From assembly GCA_963617485.1 (NCBI GenBank), contig CAVEPA010000013.1, positions 1-51,909 on the forward strand: a stretch of DNA of 51,909 nt, in the 5' to 3' direction. The stretch comes from UBA1757 sp963617485 (GTDB lineage: Bacteria > Bacteroidota > Bacteroidia > Bacteroidales > UBA1402). A model generated the notes under the pieces. That model was given only the letters and a program-made list of their open reading frames with translations, was not told the origin of the DNA and did not search any database. Both the position numbers and the translations under genes were made by a program. Shown piece after piece: positions 17,259 through 26,640 of this stretch (positions within the stretch are counted from its first letter, which is position 1; each line of letters starts with the position of its first letter).

Positions 17259-19103
17259 TTAATAACCAGGGTTCTGACTGATAGAATCGGCCATAGCCGT
17301 GTTCGAGTTGATTTCTTGAACAGGAATGGGACGATACCATTTGGTTTCGCCTTTGTTGTTTCGCATATCATCGGCGGTTTCAATATAGAAGTTGAAGGCC
17401 AGGTTGTAGCGAACCAGCTGGCGCGTACGGCGAAGATCCATCCAACGCTGCATCTCGGCATAAAGCTCGCGGGCGCGTTCGTCCAGAATGAAATCGAGCA
17501 TCGTAATCTCGCCGAAAGAAGAAGGCGTGTTGTACTGGGGCTGATAGTCGGCCAGACCCGAGATGGCAGACAGACCGGCACGCTGGCGGACAGCGTTCAG
17601 GTAAGGCATGGCAGCGGCGTCACCATTGAGCATATATTCAGCCTCGGCAGCCACCAGATAGATATCGCTGGCATGCAAGAGCACGATATCGCGGTAACAA
17701 TTGCTATTATTGCCGTTTTCCTGTATGGTGGCAGGATCGTCCCACTTCTTGACGGGAGGCGTAAAGTTGAGCGAGTTGTCGAGCGTGGCGCGGTTGTAGG
17801 TAAAGGTTTCCTTCTTGAGTATCGTACCATCGTTGTTGAAAGAATATCTGACAACAGGATCCTTCATAATATGAATCAGCGTAGCGTTGGCATAGGTGGT
17901 GCCGGCAGCATTCTGATGAACGAACAAATTGGGATTGGCGGCCAGCCAAGCTTCCATTTCGGCCTCGGTAACATAATGCGGGGCGAAATAGTTGGCAATG
18001 GGCAGCGAAGCGAAATTGGCAACATTGTTGTAATAAGCATAGTAGCCGGTCTGACCCCATTCGTCGTTGGGAGCATAGTTGGCCAAACGGACCATAAAAG
18101 TGGCATCGTAGCGCTGGTCACCCTTTTCGTAGAGATACAAAGACTTGGCAGAAGGAACCTTGGCAGAAGAGGCCACCTTCAGACCGTTGGCGGCAATCTG
18201 GCCGTAGTAGTGAGCGTAGTCGTTCTGCAGACCATGGCCACCCGTAGCCGATTCGCCGGGATAACCTTCACGTTCGTACTGAACGGCGAAGAAGGTTTCA
18301 GGGTTGTTCACTTCGCCGGCAGGACTCCACTTGGTTTCGAAAGACTGCGTCAGTTCGATACCATTGATAGCGGCCTTGGCGGCAGCAGCAGCCTTGGTGA
18401 AATAAGCTGTTCCGGTGCGTTCCCAGGTACCCTTTTCCTCGTCAATCTGTCGGGTTTCCAAATCCCAGCCGGCAGCCAGGCAAACCTTGGCCAGAAGAGC
18501 GTTCACAGCGCGCTTATTCACCGTACCGTCAAAAGTCTGGTCGGCCAAAGCGTCATCGGCAGCAATGCTCTCAAGGTCGGCAATGATATTGTCGTAAATG
18601 GTCTTGAGGTCGGTCTTGGGATATTCGCGATTGGCATTGTTGATATACTTGTCGCTGTAAGGGACAGAACCGAAATGCTGGGTCAGCTGATAGTAACCGT
18701 AGGCGCGCAGGAAAAGTGCATCGTTACGGTAGGCACAGTCTTCACCGCCGTATTCGAGTATACCGTTGGCGTTGTTGACAACCTGGTAGCAGGCTACATA
18801 GAAATTCTTGACATCGGAGTTTTCGGGAGCCAAAGAATATTCATGGAAAGGCGTAGCACCCTTGCCGCGCGAAGGCGTGTACAAGTCGGTACCGTCGTCT
18901 TGAATAGTATTGGAGGTAGCAATGGCCTTCAGCGACTGGAGGGCATAGACACGGAAAGCATCCAAACCTTCGGCCGTTCTGAAATAGTCGTAGGCAGTCT
19001 GTCCGCCGGCACTCTTGTTTTCGGCTTCCAGAAAGTCCTCGCAAGATGTCAGCGCGAAGAGGGCCGACAAGAGCAATGCACTGAAATATGTAAGTTTTTT
19101 CAT
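17259..19103 (-). CDS. SusD/RagB-family nutrient-binding outer-membrane lipoprotein
   Basis: SusD-like proteins sit on the cell surface as a lid over their SusC partner and bind the incoming glycan or peptide. The 614-residue protein has a lipoprotein signal with the lipobox LTSC at residues 18-21, then EDFLEAENK. TPR-like helices follow in the first half (AYGYYQLTQHFGSVPY). The late LDFILDERARELYAEMQRWMDLRRT region and the terminal SQNPGY are strong SusD signatures. It starts 29 nt after the SusC stop. The substrate cannot be told from the sequence, and no glycoside hydrolase or lyase is in the locus. Confidence 0.93.
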   Translation of the reverse strand: MKKLTYFSALLLSALFALTSCEDFLEAENKSAGGQTAYDYFRTAEGLDAFRVYALQSLKAIATSNTIQDDGTDLYTPSRGKGATPFHEYSLAPENSDVKNFYVACYQVVNNANGILEYGGEDCAYRNDALFLRAYGYYQLTQHFGSVPYSDKYINNANREYPKTDLKTIYDNIIADLESIAADDALADQTFDGTVNKRAVNALLAKVCLAAGWDLETRQIDEEKGTWERTGTAYFTKAAAAAKAAINGIELTQSFETKWSPAGEVNNPETFFAVQYEREGYPGESATGGHGLQNDYAHYYGQIAANGLKVASSAKVPSAKSLYLYEKGDQRYDATFMVRLANYAPNDEWGQTGYYAYYNNVANFASLPIANYFAPHYVTEAEMEAWLAANPNLFVHQNAAGTTYANATLIHIMKDPVVRYSFNNDGTILKKETFTYNRATLDNSLNFTPPVKKWDDPATIQENGNNSNCYRDIVLLHASDIYLVAAEAEYMLNGDAAAMPYLNAVRQRAGLSAISGLADYQPQYNTPSSFGEITMLDFILDERARELYAEMQRWMDLRRTRQLVRYNLAFNFYIETADDMRNNKGETKWYRPIPVQEINSNTAMADSISQNPGY

Positions 19104-19132
19104 AATCGTAATGTCTTTAGGTTGCGGTGTCG

Positions 19133-22100
19133 TTAGAATTTCAGATTAGCACCAATCTGCCAGGTAATGGTACTTGGCGTATCGTTTTTCAAAGAAGCGC
19201 TGGCCCATTCGGGGTCGAAACCGATAAAGTCGGTAATGACGAAGGGGTTGGTAACGGTGGTATACAGACGCAGCTTCTCAACACCCACCTTCTTGAGCAA
19301 GTTTTTGGAGAAGGTATAACCCAAGGTGATGTTCTTAACCTTGATATAAGAAACATCTGCAATGTGGTTGGTCGTGCTCTTCCAATAAGCCGTGCCCAAA
19401 CCGTTGTTGTTGGCACCGTTGTTGGGGAAAGGATAGCTGCCGTAATGCGTGGTTTCCTGATAAACGGGGTTGATGTAAGTACCATCGGGGTTCACACCGT
19501 CGCAGTCGATAAGAGTACCTGCAGGAATGTAGTAGTCGGTCTGCAGCTTGGTACGGCCACGGTCGCCGAAGTTGGTGTATTCGCTCAAGAAAGCCGAACG
19601 TACATAGCCACCCTGTTTGGTGTAGATGGAAGCCGACAAATCCCAGTTTTTGTAGCTGAGGCTGGTGTTGAAGCTGCCCACCCAATCGGGGTCGGTATAG
19701 TACAGACGCTTGTCGGAGTCGTTGATAGTACCGTCACCGTTGCGGTCTACAATGATGGGGTTGCCTTCGGTAAGGCCATAGCAGGTATAGTAATAGTCAT
19801 ATTCCTTCATGGTGGTACCGGGGGTCAGACCTTTCAGACGGGCAATCTCGTTGTCGGGAACCGTTATGTCGCGGTCGCTCACGATACCGTCCCATTCGTA
19901 GGTGTAGAAGTTGTTGATAGGCTCACCCACGAACAATGATTCGTTGGGCAGGTCTTCGCCCGTACCGTTGATTTCGAGCAAGGTGTTCTTGTTCTTGGAG
20001 AAGGTAAAGGTGGTTTCCCAACGCCAATCTCTGGTGGAAACATTTACAGTGGTAAGAGAAATTTCAACACCGCGGTTGTTGACGGTACCCACGTTGGTAG
20101 TCATCTCCTTGATGTCACCGCCCGAGGTGGTACCGGCTTCCAAAGGCAACTGCACGTTGAAGAGCAGGTCGTAGGCCGTCTTGTTGTAGAGGTCGATGCT
20201 ACCGCTGATGCGGTTATTAAAGAAACCAAAGTCCAAACCGGCATTCAACTCGCGCGAAGATTCCCACGACAGTTCGCTATCAACCACACCACTGGGATAG
20301 TAAGCCGATACATAAGTGCTGCCCAGCGGATAATAAACGGGGCCGCCGACAGTCTGCTGGGTGGCGTAGTTGCCGATACCCGTGTTGTTACCGGTAAGAC
20401 CATAGCTGACACGCAACTTAAGGTTGCTCAACCAGTCGTTCTTGAGGAACTCTTCTTCGGAGATGCGCCAAGCGGCGGCAGCTGAGGGGAAGTAACCCCA
20501 ACGGTGACCGGGAGCGAACTTGGAAGAACCATCCCAACGTACCGTTCCGGTAAGCATATATTTGCCTGCATAGGTATAGTTGGCACGCAAGGCGTAAGAC
20601 AGCATGCTGTTTTCGGTATAGCTGTTGTTGGAGTCGGTCAGGTAAGTACCGGTAGCCAGATTCCACCAATAAGTACCGGCCATCACATCCTGATAAACCA
20701 GTTTGATGCTCTCGCTGTTGTATGCTTCCATACTGAACAGACCCATCACATTGATATGATGAACATCGGCGAAAGTACGGTCGTAGGTAACAACGTTGTC
20801 CCAAACCCAACCGAAGCTGCGGCTGGTATTCAGGGTTGCCGTAGAGTTTTCGTTATCCACGATAGTATCATCGAACTGACCCAGGCGATATTGCGAGAAG
20901 GTGGGCTGGAAGACGGTTCTCAGCGTCAAGCCCTTGATGGGATTGGCCTGCAGATAGGCATTGCCAAGCACGCGGTAAGTATCGCTCATCTTGGTCTGGT
21001 TCTCCATATAGAGCAAGGGGTTGGTCTGGTCGGAGAACTGATATCCGGTGGTAGAACCCATAGCCAGATAGTTGCCGGGGTTCTTGTTCATATTGCCGTC
21101 GGCATCATAAGGCTTGAAGAAGGGGTTGGCACGGTAGGCGTTCTGCACGCCGGCATCGTTAGCATAGTCGCGGTGGGTAATGGCCAGATTCACGTTAAAA
21201 CCAGCCGACATCCACTTGTTGATTTTGGTGTCCACACTACCCTTGAAAGAGTAACGGTCCATGTTATCACCTTGGGTTACGCCGCGTTCGTCGGTATAGC
21301 CCACACCCATGTGGTAATTTACATCCTGCGACGAGCCGCTTACGGACAGATAATGGTTCTGCTGCAAACCGTCCTGATGAACCATGCGAATCCAATCGTA
21401 AGATTCGCCGCTGGCCAACATCTCCTTAAGCACGGAGGCCTGACGGTCGACATTCCACAAGGACATCTGCTCGTAAGAAGCCATACCATAGGCGGGACGT
21501 CCGCTGGTAGCAGTGGCGGAACCGGCTTCGGCATAACCGAGGAACTTGAGGAAACGATACTGATAGAATTCATCAGCTGTCATAAAGTCGGGCATACGGG
21601 CAATCTTGGACACACCGTAATAACCTGCATATTCGATATGGGGCTTGGCCTGCTTGCCTGCCAGGGCCGAACCGCTCTTGGTAGCGACCATTACCACACC
21701 GGCAGTACCACGCGAACCGTAGATGGCGGTAGAAGAAGCATCCTTGAGGACGTCAATCTGGGCAATGTCCGAGGGGTTCAAGAAGTCGATATCATCGCAC
21801 ATAACACCGTCCACTACATACAGGGGCTTGGTGTTGGAGTTGTGCGAAGACTTACCGCGGATTTCGATGTTGAAACCGCCGCCCACACGACCCGAAGACT
21901 GGGTAATGCTGACACCCGGAACTGAACCCTGCATAGTTTCCAGCAAGCTGGGAGAGCCTTTCTGCAACATCTTGTCGAGTGCTACAGAACCGACAGAACC
22001 CGTCAAGTCGTTCTTTTTCTGCACGCCATAGCCCACCAGTACCACTTCATCGAGGTCTTTGGCATCTTCGGCCAGGGTTACGTTAATTACTTTCTGGTTT

Positions 22101-22360
22101 CCAACGCTGATTTCCTGTGATGTATAACCCAGGAACGAGAATACCAGTACATCAGAGGGCAGAACTCCCGTAATGGTATAATTACCGTCGAGATCGGTAA
22201 TGACACCTGTGGAACCGCCTTTGATCTGAACTGTCGCGCCGATAACCGTTTCACCGGTGGTATCTATCACCTTGCCCGAAACGCTGTTCTGCGCAAATGC
22301 CACTGAACAGCAGAGGAACAAAGCCAAAAATGCCGCCAGTTTTTTCATTCGTAGATTCAT
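19133..22360 (-). CDS. SusC/RagA-family TonB-linked outer-membrane receptor
   Basis: This is the transport channel of the locus, energised by TonB. I place the start at 22360 (MNLRMKKLAAFL...); the ATG at 22348 is an equally good choice, giving 1071-1075 residues. In order there is a signal peptide ending at SVAFAQ, a carboxypeptidase-regulatory-like beta domain (VSGKVIDTTGETVIGATV), and a TonB-box-like DEVVLVGYG. The plug follows (GVSITQSSGRVGGGFNIEIRG, TAIYGSRGTAGVV), then a 22-strand barrel ending in an aromatic residue (ANLKF). No N-terminal STN domain is present, so it probably does not signal to an anti-sigma factor. It heads the four-gene minus-strand unit. Confidence 0.93.
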   Translation of the reverse strand: MNLRMKKLAAFLALFLCCSVAFAQNSVSGKVIDTTGETVIGATVQIKGGSTGVITDLDGNYTITGVLPSDVLVFSFLGYTSQEISVGNQKVINVTLAEDAKDLDEVVLVGYGVQKKNDLTGSVGSVALDKMLQKGSPSLLETMQGSVPGVSITQSSGRVGGGFNIEIRGKSSHNSNTKPLYVVDGVMCDDIDFLNPSDIAQIDVLKDASSTAIYGSRGTAGVVMVATKSGSALAGKQAKPHIEYAGYYGVSKIARMPDFMTADEFYQYRFLKFLGYAEAGSATATSGRPAYGMASYEQMSLWNVDRQASVLKEMLASGESYDWIRMVHQDGLQQNHYLSVSGSSQDVNYHMGVGYTDERGVTQGDNMDRYSFKGSVDTKINKWMSAGFNVNLAITHRDYANDAGVQNAYRANPFFKPYDADGNMNKNPGNYLAMGSTTGYQFSDQTNPLLYMENQTKMSDTYRVLGNAYLQANPIKGLTLRTVFQPTFSQYRLGQFDDTIVDNENSTATLNTSRSFGWVWDNVVTYDRTFADVHHINVMGLFSMEAYNSESIKLVYQDVMAGTYWWNLATGTYLTDSNNSYTENSMLSYALRANYTYAGKYMLTGTVRWDGSSKFAPGHRWGYFPSAAAAWRISEEEFLKNDWLSNLKLRVSYGLTGNNTGIGNYATQQTVGGPVYYPLGSTYVSAYYPSGVVDSELSWESSRELNAGLDFGFFNNRISGSIDLYNKTAYDLLFNVQLPLEAGTTSGGDIKEMTTNVGTVNNRGVEISLTTVNVSTRDWRWETTFTFSKNKNTLLEINGTGEDLPNESLFVGEPINNFYTYEWDGIVSDRDITVPDNEIARLKGLTPGTTMKEYDYYYTCYGLTEGNPIIVDRNGDGTINDSDKRLYYTDPDWVGSFNTSLSYKNWDLSASIYTKQGGYVRSAFLSEYTNFGDRGRTKLQTDYYIPAGTLIDCDGVNPDGTYINPVYQETTHYGSYPFPNNGANNNGLGTAYWKSTTNHIADVSYIKVKNITLGYTFSKNLLKKVGVEKLRLYTTVTNPFVITDFIGFDPEWASASLKNDTPSTITWQIGANLKF

Positions 22361-22472
22361 AAGTTTATTGTAAAAAGTTAGTTGGTTTGTCATTATTTGA
22401 AAAAAACCGTTTACAAAATTTATTGTTCTAGTCAACCTTTCTTAGTTAAGGTCACTCTATTGCAAAAACGTC

Positions 22473-22505
22473 CAAAATTAATGTGAAAATTTTATAAAAC
22501 CAAAA
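22473..22505 (-). promoter_or_regulatory. Promoter of the SusC-SusD locus
   Basis: On the minus strand TTTTG (22505-22501), a 20-nt spacer and TAATTTTG (22480-22473) fit the Bacteroidetes consensus. The predicted start near 22466 leaves a leader of roughly 105 nt before SusC, long enough for RNA-level control. Confidence 0.6.
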
Positions 22506-22534
22506 CACGCCTGCCTTTTTGCTGCGAAACGGGC

Positions 22535-22572
22535 AAAAAAAAAGAGACTGGACCTTCGTGGCCCAGCCTCTT
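22535..22572 (-). terminator. Rho-independent terminator of rpsO
   Basis: On the minus strand GAGGCTGG pairs with CCAGTCTC (one G-U pair), the loop carries the TTCG/CGAA-like apex, and nine T follow. It is 20 nt past the rpsO stop and insulates rpsO from the SusC promoter. Confidence 0.85.
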
Positions 22573-22592
22573 GTCGTGATGTGTAGCAGAAC

Positions 22593-22862
22593 TTAACGTC
22601 TGATACCAAGCTCTTTGATCAAGGCACGATATTTTTCAATATCCTTTTCCTTGAGATAGTCGAGCAAGCGACGACGCTTACCTACCATCATCTTCAAAGA
22701 ACGCGAAGTGCTATAATCCTTACGATTTGACTTGAGGTGCTCAGTCAAATGAGAAATACGGTATGAAAACAAGGCAATCTGAGACTCGGGAGAACCAGTA
22801 TCCGTGTTAGACTTTCCGTATTTTTCGAAGATTTCTTGCTTCTTTTCTTTCGACAAATACAT
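22593..22862 (-). CDS. rpsO: 30S ribosomal protein S15
   Basis: S15 binds 16S rRNA and helps to organise the small-subunit platform. The 89-residue sequence contains the SPESQIALFSYRISHLTEHLK region and the SLKMMVGKRRRLLDYLK rRNA-binding segment (residues around 20-45 and 56-72), at the normal family length. It has its own promoter and terminator and is a monocistronic gene between the helicase and the SusC locus. No pnp gene is adjacent, unlike in many Proteobacteria. Confidence 0.97.
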   Translation of the reverse strand: MYLSKEKKQEIFEKYGKSNTDTGSPESQIALFSYRISHLTEHLKSNRKDYSTSRSLKMMVGKRRRLLDYLKEKDIEKYRALIKELGIRR

Positions 22863-22924
22863 GTTGAAATAATTAATTGGTTAATTGATAATGTTTTATG
22901 CGCAATCTTTCGTCAATTGCGGAC

Positions 22925-22957
22925 GCAAAGGTAATATTTATTTTCTATTCCGCAAAA
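22925..22957 (-). promoter_or_regulatory. Promoter of rpsO
   Basis: On the minus strand TTTTG (22957-22953), a 19-nt spacer and TACCTTTGC (22933-22925) give a very good Bacteroidetes promoter. The -33 half lies within the last codons of the helicase gene. The predicted leader is about 55 nt and AT-rich. Confidence 0.68.
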
Positions 22958-24719
22958 CTTGTTTCGATTTCGAAGCTTTTTTGGCAGGTTTGTCAGCATC
23001 GCGATAGGGACCATCCTGACGGCCGCGCTTGGACCGCAGTTTAGGACTGCCCTCTTCCCTTTCGCGCTGCGCACGGGCCAATTGTTCATCGCTGGCAAAT
23101 TCCACCCGCACGTCACGGCCCAGATAGCGTAGCGAGCGCAGGGCCCTCAGTACTTTCTTGGCACTCTTGTTGTCTACATCGAAGAGCGAATAGCGACGGA
23201 ACAAGTCGATGCGGCCCACCTGGACGCGGCCTTCCACATTGGCATTGAGCAGTTCAAGCAGATTTTTGGGCAGCAGACCGTCCATCTTGCCCAAACCGAT
23301 GTAAATCTTGGTAAAGCCCTCTTCTGTAGTGATGTTCTGCGACTTGCCACGAGGTCTGTCGTCTTGAGACTTGTCTTTGGCAGGTTTTTCGACGATGGTC
23401 TCGATATCTTCGTTGTCTTGGTAGTAGGCCAAAATACGATGGAACTCCATCGACACCAGACGTTTGATAAGTTCTTCCTTGTCGAGCCATTCGAGCTTGC
23501 GGTACACTTGCGGCAAGAGCTCGGCGATTTCAGCTTCGTTCACTTCCACTTTTTCCAGCCGCGACATAAGATTGAATATCTGTTTGCTGCAAATTTCCTT
23601 GCCCGTAGGCATTTTGCCCGCCTCGAAAGTTTTGTTGATTACCTTCTCGATGGCGCGAATCTTGTGCTTTTCCCTCAAGTTGATAATGGAGATGGAAATA
23701 CCCGTCTTGCCAGCGCGGCCCGTACGCCCGCTACGATGGGTGTAAGCCTCCACCTCGTCGGGCAAGGTGTAGTTGATGACGTGGGTCAGGTCGTTCACAT
23801 CGATGCCACGGGCAGCCACGTCGGTAGCCACCAGCAGCTTGACGTTGTGCACACGGAAACGTTGCATCACATAATCGCGCTGCGCCTGCGACAGGTCTCC
23901 ATGCAGGGCATCGGCACTATAGCCGTCCGCGATGAGTTTGTCGGCCACTTCCTGCGTTTCGAGTTTGGTGCGGCAGAACACGATGGCATAGATATTGGGA
24001 TAGTAGTCGATGATGCGTTTGAGGGTCTGGTATTTGTCCTTGGCCTGCACCATATAATATAGGTGTCGGACGCTGGCCGTACTTTCGTTGCGCTTGCCGA
24101 TGGTTATTTCCTTGGGTTGGTGCATATACTGGCGGGCGATTTTGGCGATTTCGTCGGGCATGGTGGCCGAGAAAAGCAGCGTGTTGCGGTCGGTGGGTAC
24201 CGCTTCGAGAATGGCATCGATACTTTCGGAGAAGCCCATGTTCAGCATCTCGTCGGCCTCGTCGAGCACCACGTTGCGCACGGCCGAAAGGTCGGCCACG
24301 CCTCGGTTCATCAAATCGAGCAGACGGCCGGGGGTAGCCACCACTATCTGCACGCCACGGCGCATGCTGCGTATCTGGGTTTCAATGCTCGAACCGCCGT
24401 ACACGGGCAGGATGTAAAGACCTTCGATATATTTGGCATAATCTTTCAGGTCGTCGGCTATCTGCAGGCAAAGTTCGCGCGTAGGGCTCAGCACCAAGGC
24501 TTGGGGATAAAGCTTGGAGGTGTCTATCTTCTGCAGGATGGGCAAACCGAAGGCCGCCGTCTTGCCGGTGCCGGTCTGGGCCAAAGCCACCACATCGTTG
24601 TCTTCACCCAAGAGATAGGGTATCACTTCTTCCTGCACGGGCATAGGGCTTTCGTAACCCAGCTCGGCAATAGCCTTGAGCAAGTTGTCTTGCAATCCTA
24701 ATTCTTCAAATGTTTTCAT
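22938..24719 (-). CDS. DEAD-box ATP-dependent RNA helicase with DbpA-type RNA-binding domain
   Basis: A helicase likely acting in ribosome assembly or cold-dependent RNA remodelling (DeaD/CsdA group). Motifs in order: AQTGTGKT (I), PTREL (Ia), TPGRLLD (Ib), DEAD (II), SAT (III), ATDVAARGID (V) and HRSGRTGRAG (VI). From about residue 470 a DbpA-like RNA-binding fold follows (TKIYIGLGKMDGLLP... VGRIDLFRRYSLFDV). A basic, disordered tail rich in Lys/Arg/Ser ends the protein. I chose the ATG at 24719 (MKTFEELGL), which overlaps the M16 peptidase by 14 nt; an ATG at 24728 is also in frame. It is 593 residues long and is the last gene before rpsO. Confidence 0.92.
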   Translation of the reverse strand: MKTFEELGLQDNLLKAIAELGYESPMPVQEEVIPYLLGEDNDVVALAQTGTGKTAAFGLPILQKIDTSKLYPQALVLSPTRELCLQIADDLKDYAKYIEGLYILPVYGGSSIETQIRSMRRGVQIVVATPGRLLDLMNRGVADLSAVRNVVLDEADEMLNMGFSESIDAILEAVPTDRNTLLFSATMPDEIAKIARQYMHQPKEITIGKRNESTASVRHLYYMVQAKDKYQTLKRIIDYYPNIYAIVFCRTKLETQEVADKLIADGYSADALHGDLSQAQRDYVMQRFRVHNVKLLVATDVAARGIDVNDLTHVINYTLPDEVEAYTHRSGRTGRAGKTGISISIINLREKHKIRAIEKVINKTFEAGKMPTGKEICSKQIFNLMSRLEKVEVNEAEIAELLPQVYRKLEWLDKEELIKRLVSMEFHRILAYYQDNEDIETIVEKPAKDKSQDDRPRGKSQNITTEEGFTKIYIGLGKMDGLLPKNLLELLNANVEGRVQVGRIDLFRRYSLFDVDNKSAKKVLRALRSLRYLGRDVRVEFASDEQLARAQREREEGSPKLRSKRGRQDGPYRDADKPAKKASKSKQVLRNRK

Positions 24720-25953
24720 CGTTTCCATAAACTAACAACGACATCTTTTCGGGAAGCAAGACCTCGTTGGCAACTTCAAGTAATTCTTTGGCCGTAATGG
24801 CTTCTATGCGGGCCAGCACCTGCTCGGTCGACTCAAAGGCTTGGAAATAGAGCATGCTTTTGCCCATGCTCAGCGCCTGCGACTCCTTGTTTTCACTGGC
24901 AATGGCCAACTGTCCCTGTATCTGTTTCTTGGCGGCCCTAAGCCGGGCATCGCCCATAGCCTTCTCGCGCAGCGTTTTCAGTTCCTTATCCACGATAGAC
25001 AAACAGCGCGGCACATCCTGATGGTCACAACCGAAATATATGCTAAGCAGACCCGAATCGCTGTAGGCATTCACCGTCGATTCCACCGTGTAGACCAGAC
25101 CTTTTTTCTCGCGCAAAGCATTGTTGAGCAAGCTGTTCATACCCGGGCCACCCAGCATATTGTTCAGAAAGAACATCGGCAGACGTTTTGGCGAATACAG
25201 GTGATAGGCCGAATTGCCGTAAAGCACATGGGCCTGATGGCTTTGTTTGTCGATGCAGCGGCGCAAAGACTGCTGCATACGGGCGGGTTCGCGCCGGTGA
25301 AGGACCGAGGCTGCCGAGGTGTCGGGCCGGTCGCCAAGGTATTTGTCCAGCAAGCGGTTCTCCGTTTTCGTCTCCATGGGCGACATGGAAAAGTACACAA
25401 TGCGGTCGGTGGTAAGGCAACGCTGCACGAACTGCCGGAAATGCTCTGTACGGAAACTGCGCAAACAAGACTCATCCCCCAAAACATTATAACCGAAAGG
25501 TTGGTCGGGATAGAGTATCTTCTCGAAATCGTCATAAATGAGATCGGAGGGAGAATCTTCGTAAACATCAATTTCGTCGAGTACCACTTCGCGTTCACTC
25601 TCGATTTCGTGTTGCGGGAATACCGAATTGAACAGCATATCGCACATCAGTTCCAGCGCCCGCTCATAGTCGCGCTTCAGGCAAATGGCGTAGAGGAAAA
25701 TCTCTTCTTTGGTGGTATAAGCATTCACCTCGCCACCCACGGCTCCCATACGGTCGAGAATCTGCCAGGCGCGACGTCGGCCGGTACCCTTGAACAGCAT
25801 ATGTTCGGTAAAGTGGGCGATGCCCTGCTCGTGAGGCAGTTCGTCGCGGGTGCCGGCCTTCAGGGCAAAGCCACAACAGCACACATCACCGCTACAAGGA
25901 CGAAGTATGGCCTGTATGCCGTTGGGGAAACTTTTAATACGTTCTTGCATCAT
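24706..25953 (-). CDS. M16-family zinc metallopeptidase (processing-peptidase-like)
   Basis: A 415-residue inverzincin protease. The inverted zinc motif HxxEH is at His47-Glu50-His51 (GIAHFTEHMLFKG), and the third ligand region is EIESEREVVLDEI about 75 residues later. The second half is the inactive-domain-like repeat with the GGPGMNSLL segment seen in mitochondrial-processing-peptidase relatives. There is no signal peptide, so it is probably cytoplasmic; the substrate is unknown. Three consecutive Cys (25-27, VCCCG) are unusual. Its stop overlaps the start of the helicase, and it follows the WbqC-like gene by 1-4 nt, so the genes are coupled. Confidence 0.9.
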   Translation of the reverse strand: MMQERIKSFPNGIQAILRPCSGDVCCCGFALKAGTRDELPHEQGIAHFTEHMLFKGTGRRRAWQILDRMGAVGGEVNAYTTKEEIFLYAICLKRDYERALELMCDMLFNSVFPQHEIESEREVVLDEIDVYEDSPSDLIYDDFEKILYPDQPFGYNVLGDESCLRSFRTEHFRQFVQRCLTTDRIVYFSMSPMETKTENRLLDKYLGDRPDTSAASVLHRREPARMQQSLRRCIDKQSHQAHVLYGNSAYHLYSPKRLPMFFLNNMLGGPGMNSLLNNALREKKGLVYTVESTVNAYSDSGLLSIYFGCDHQDVPRCLSIVDKELKTLREKAMGDARLRAAKKQIQGQLAIASENKESQALSMGKSMLYFQAFESTEQVLARIEAITAKELLEVANEVLLPEKMSLLVYGNDENI

Positions 25954-25954
25954 A

Positions 25955-26635
25955 TCATTTGAGAGGGCATGCTGCCTGCGGTGGCACGCTGTCGTGCAGC
26001 AAACGCAAGGCTTCCGGCCCTTCGTTGAAAAGCAGGTCTACGATGGAAGCATCGGCCACAAAGGGCACTTGAGGCTCGAACACCTGCATATATCTTGGTG
26101 AACAGTAGTGCGAGCTCAGAGCGGCGGGCAATTCTTTCTTGGGATGTATCGCCTCGCGCCAGTCCAAGACATCTTCCGTAAGGACTTCCTTCTCTTGCGG
26201 CAAGCGGTAAGTGTCGGTATAGCACAACTTGGGAGCAAAACCGAGAAGAGAGCAGATACGGTCTTGCAAAGCTGCGTTGAAGTCGAAAAGCAAGCGGATA
26301 TCATCCCGCTGGAAAAAGGGCTTCAAATCGTCTTGACAATACTCAAAGAAAGGCGTAGACCGATAAGCGGCCTCCAAACTCAGCCAATGCCGGCGTTGCC
26401 ATGGTTTGGAATAGTCGATTTGCACTTCGCGCACGGGCTGATCGTTAAGTGCCTTTACCGGAATGCTCAAATCCATCGTTCCATTGGCCGCCACTATGGT
26501 GCAGCGGTTACGATAACTTTGCTTGTGATAATGCTCGTGTTGTTCCACCAGCACCTGCCGACTGTGCAGCAGGCAGGCATAGTAGGAAACCGGAGCCAAA
26601 TAGGCCGTGGAAAGCAACACCTTGGGTAAGGACAT
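25955..26635 (-). CDS. WbqC-like family protein
   Basis: Although the open frame reaches upstream, the ATG at 26635 (MSLPKVLLSTAYLAPVSYYACLL) gives the natural family start 6 nt after lepB. The protein has 226 residues. Recognisable WbqC-like segments are the N-terminal YLAPVSYY, the EQHEHYHKQSYRNRCTI region, and YSKPWQRRHWLSLEAAYRSTPFFEYC. Members occur in polysaccharide loci of some bacteria, but in Bacteroidetes the gene is regularly near lepB and dapB. The biochemical function is unproven. It lies between lepB and the M16 peptidase on one likely transcript. Confidence 0.82.
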   Translation of the reverse strand: MSLPKVLLSTAYLAPVSYYACLLHSRQVLVEQHEHYHKQSYRNRCTIVAANGTMDLSIPVKALNDQPVREVQIDYSKPWQRRHWLSLEAAYRSTPFFEYCQDDLKPFFQRDDIRLLFDFNAALQDRICSLLGFAPKLCYTDTYRLPQEKEVLTEDVLDWREAIHPKKELPAALSSHYCSPRYMQVFEPQVPFVADASIVDLLFNEGPEALRLLHDSVPPQAACPLK

Positions 26636-26640
26636 GACAA

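Noticed and set aside
16764..19136. A very long open frame on the plus strand opposite the lipoprotein and SusD genes
   Set aside because: Its translation has no family features, and it mirrors the codon usage of SusD, which has clear motifs and a lipoprotein signal. It is an antisense shadow.
20504..21925. A 473-codon plus-strand frame opposite SusC
   Set aside because: No motif and fully covered by the SusC barrel on the other strand.
22863..22924. An S15-binding autoregulatory RNA in the rpsO leader
   Set aside because: Only a weak AT-rich inverted repeat (AATTAA/TTAATT) is present; no convincing pseudoknot or three-way junction can be drawn by eye.
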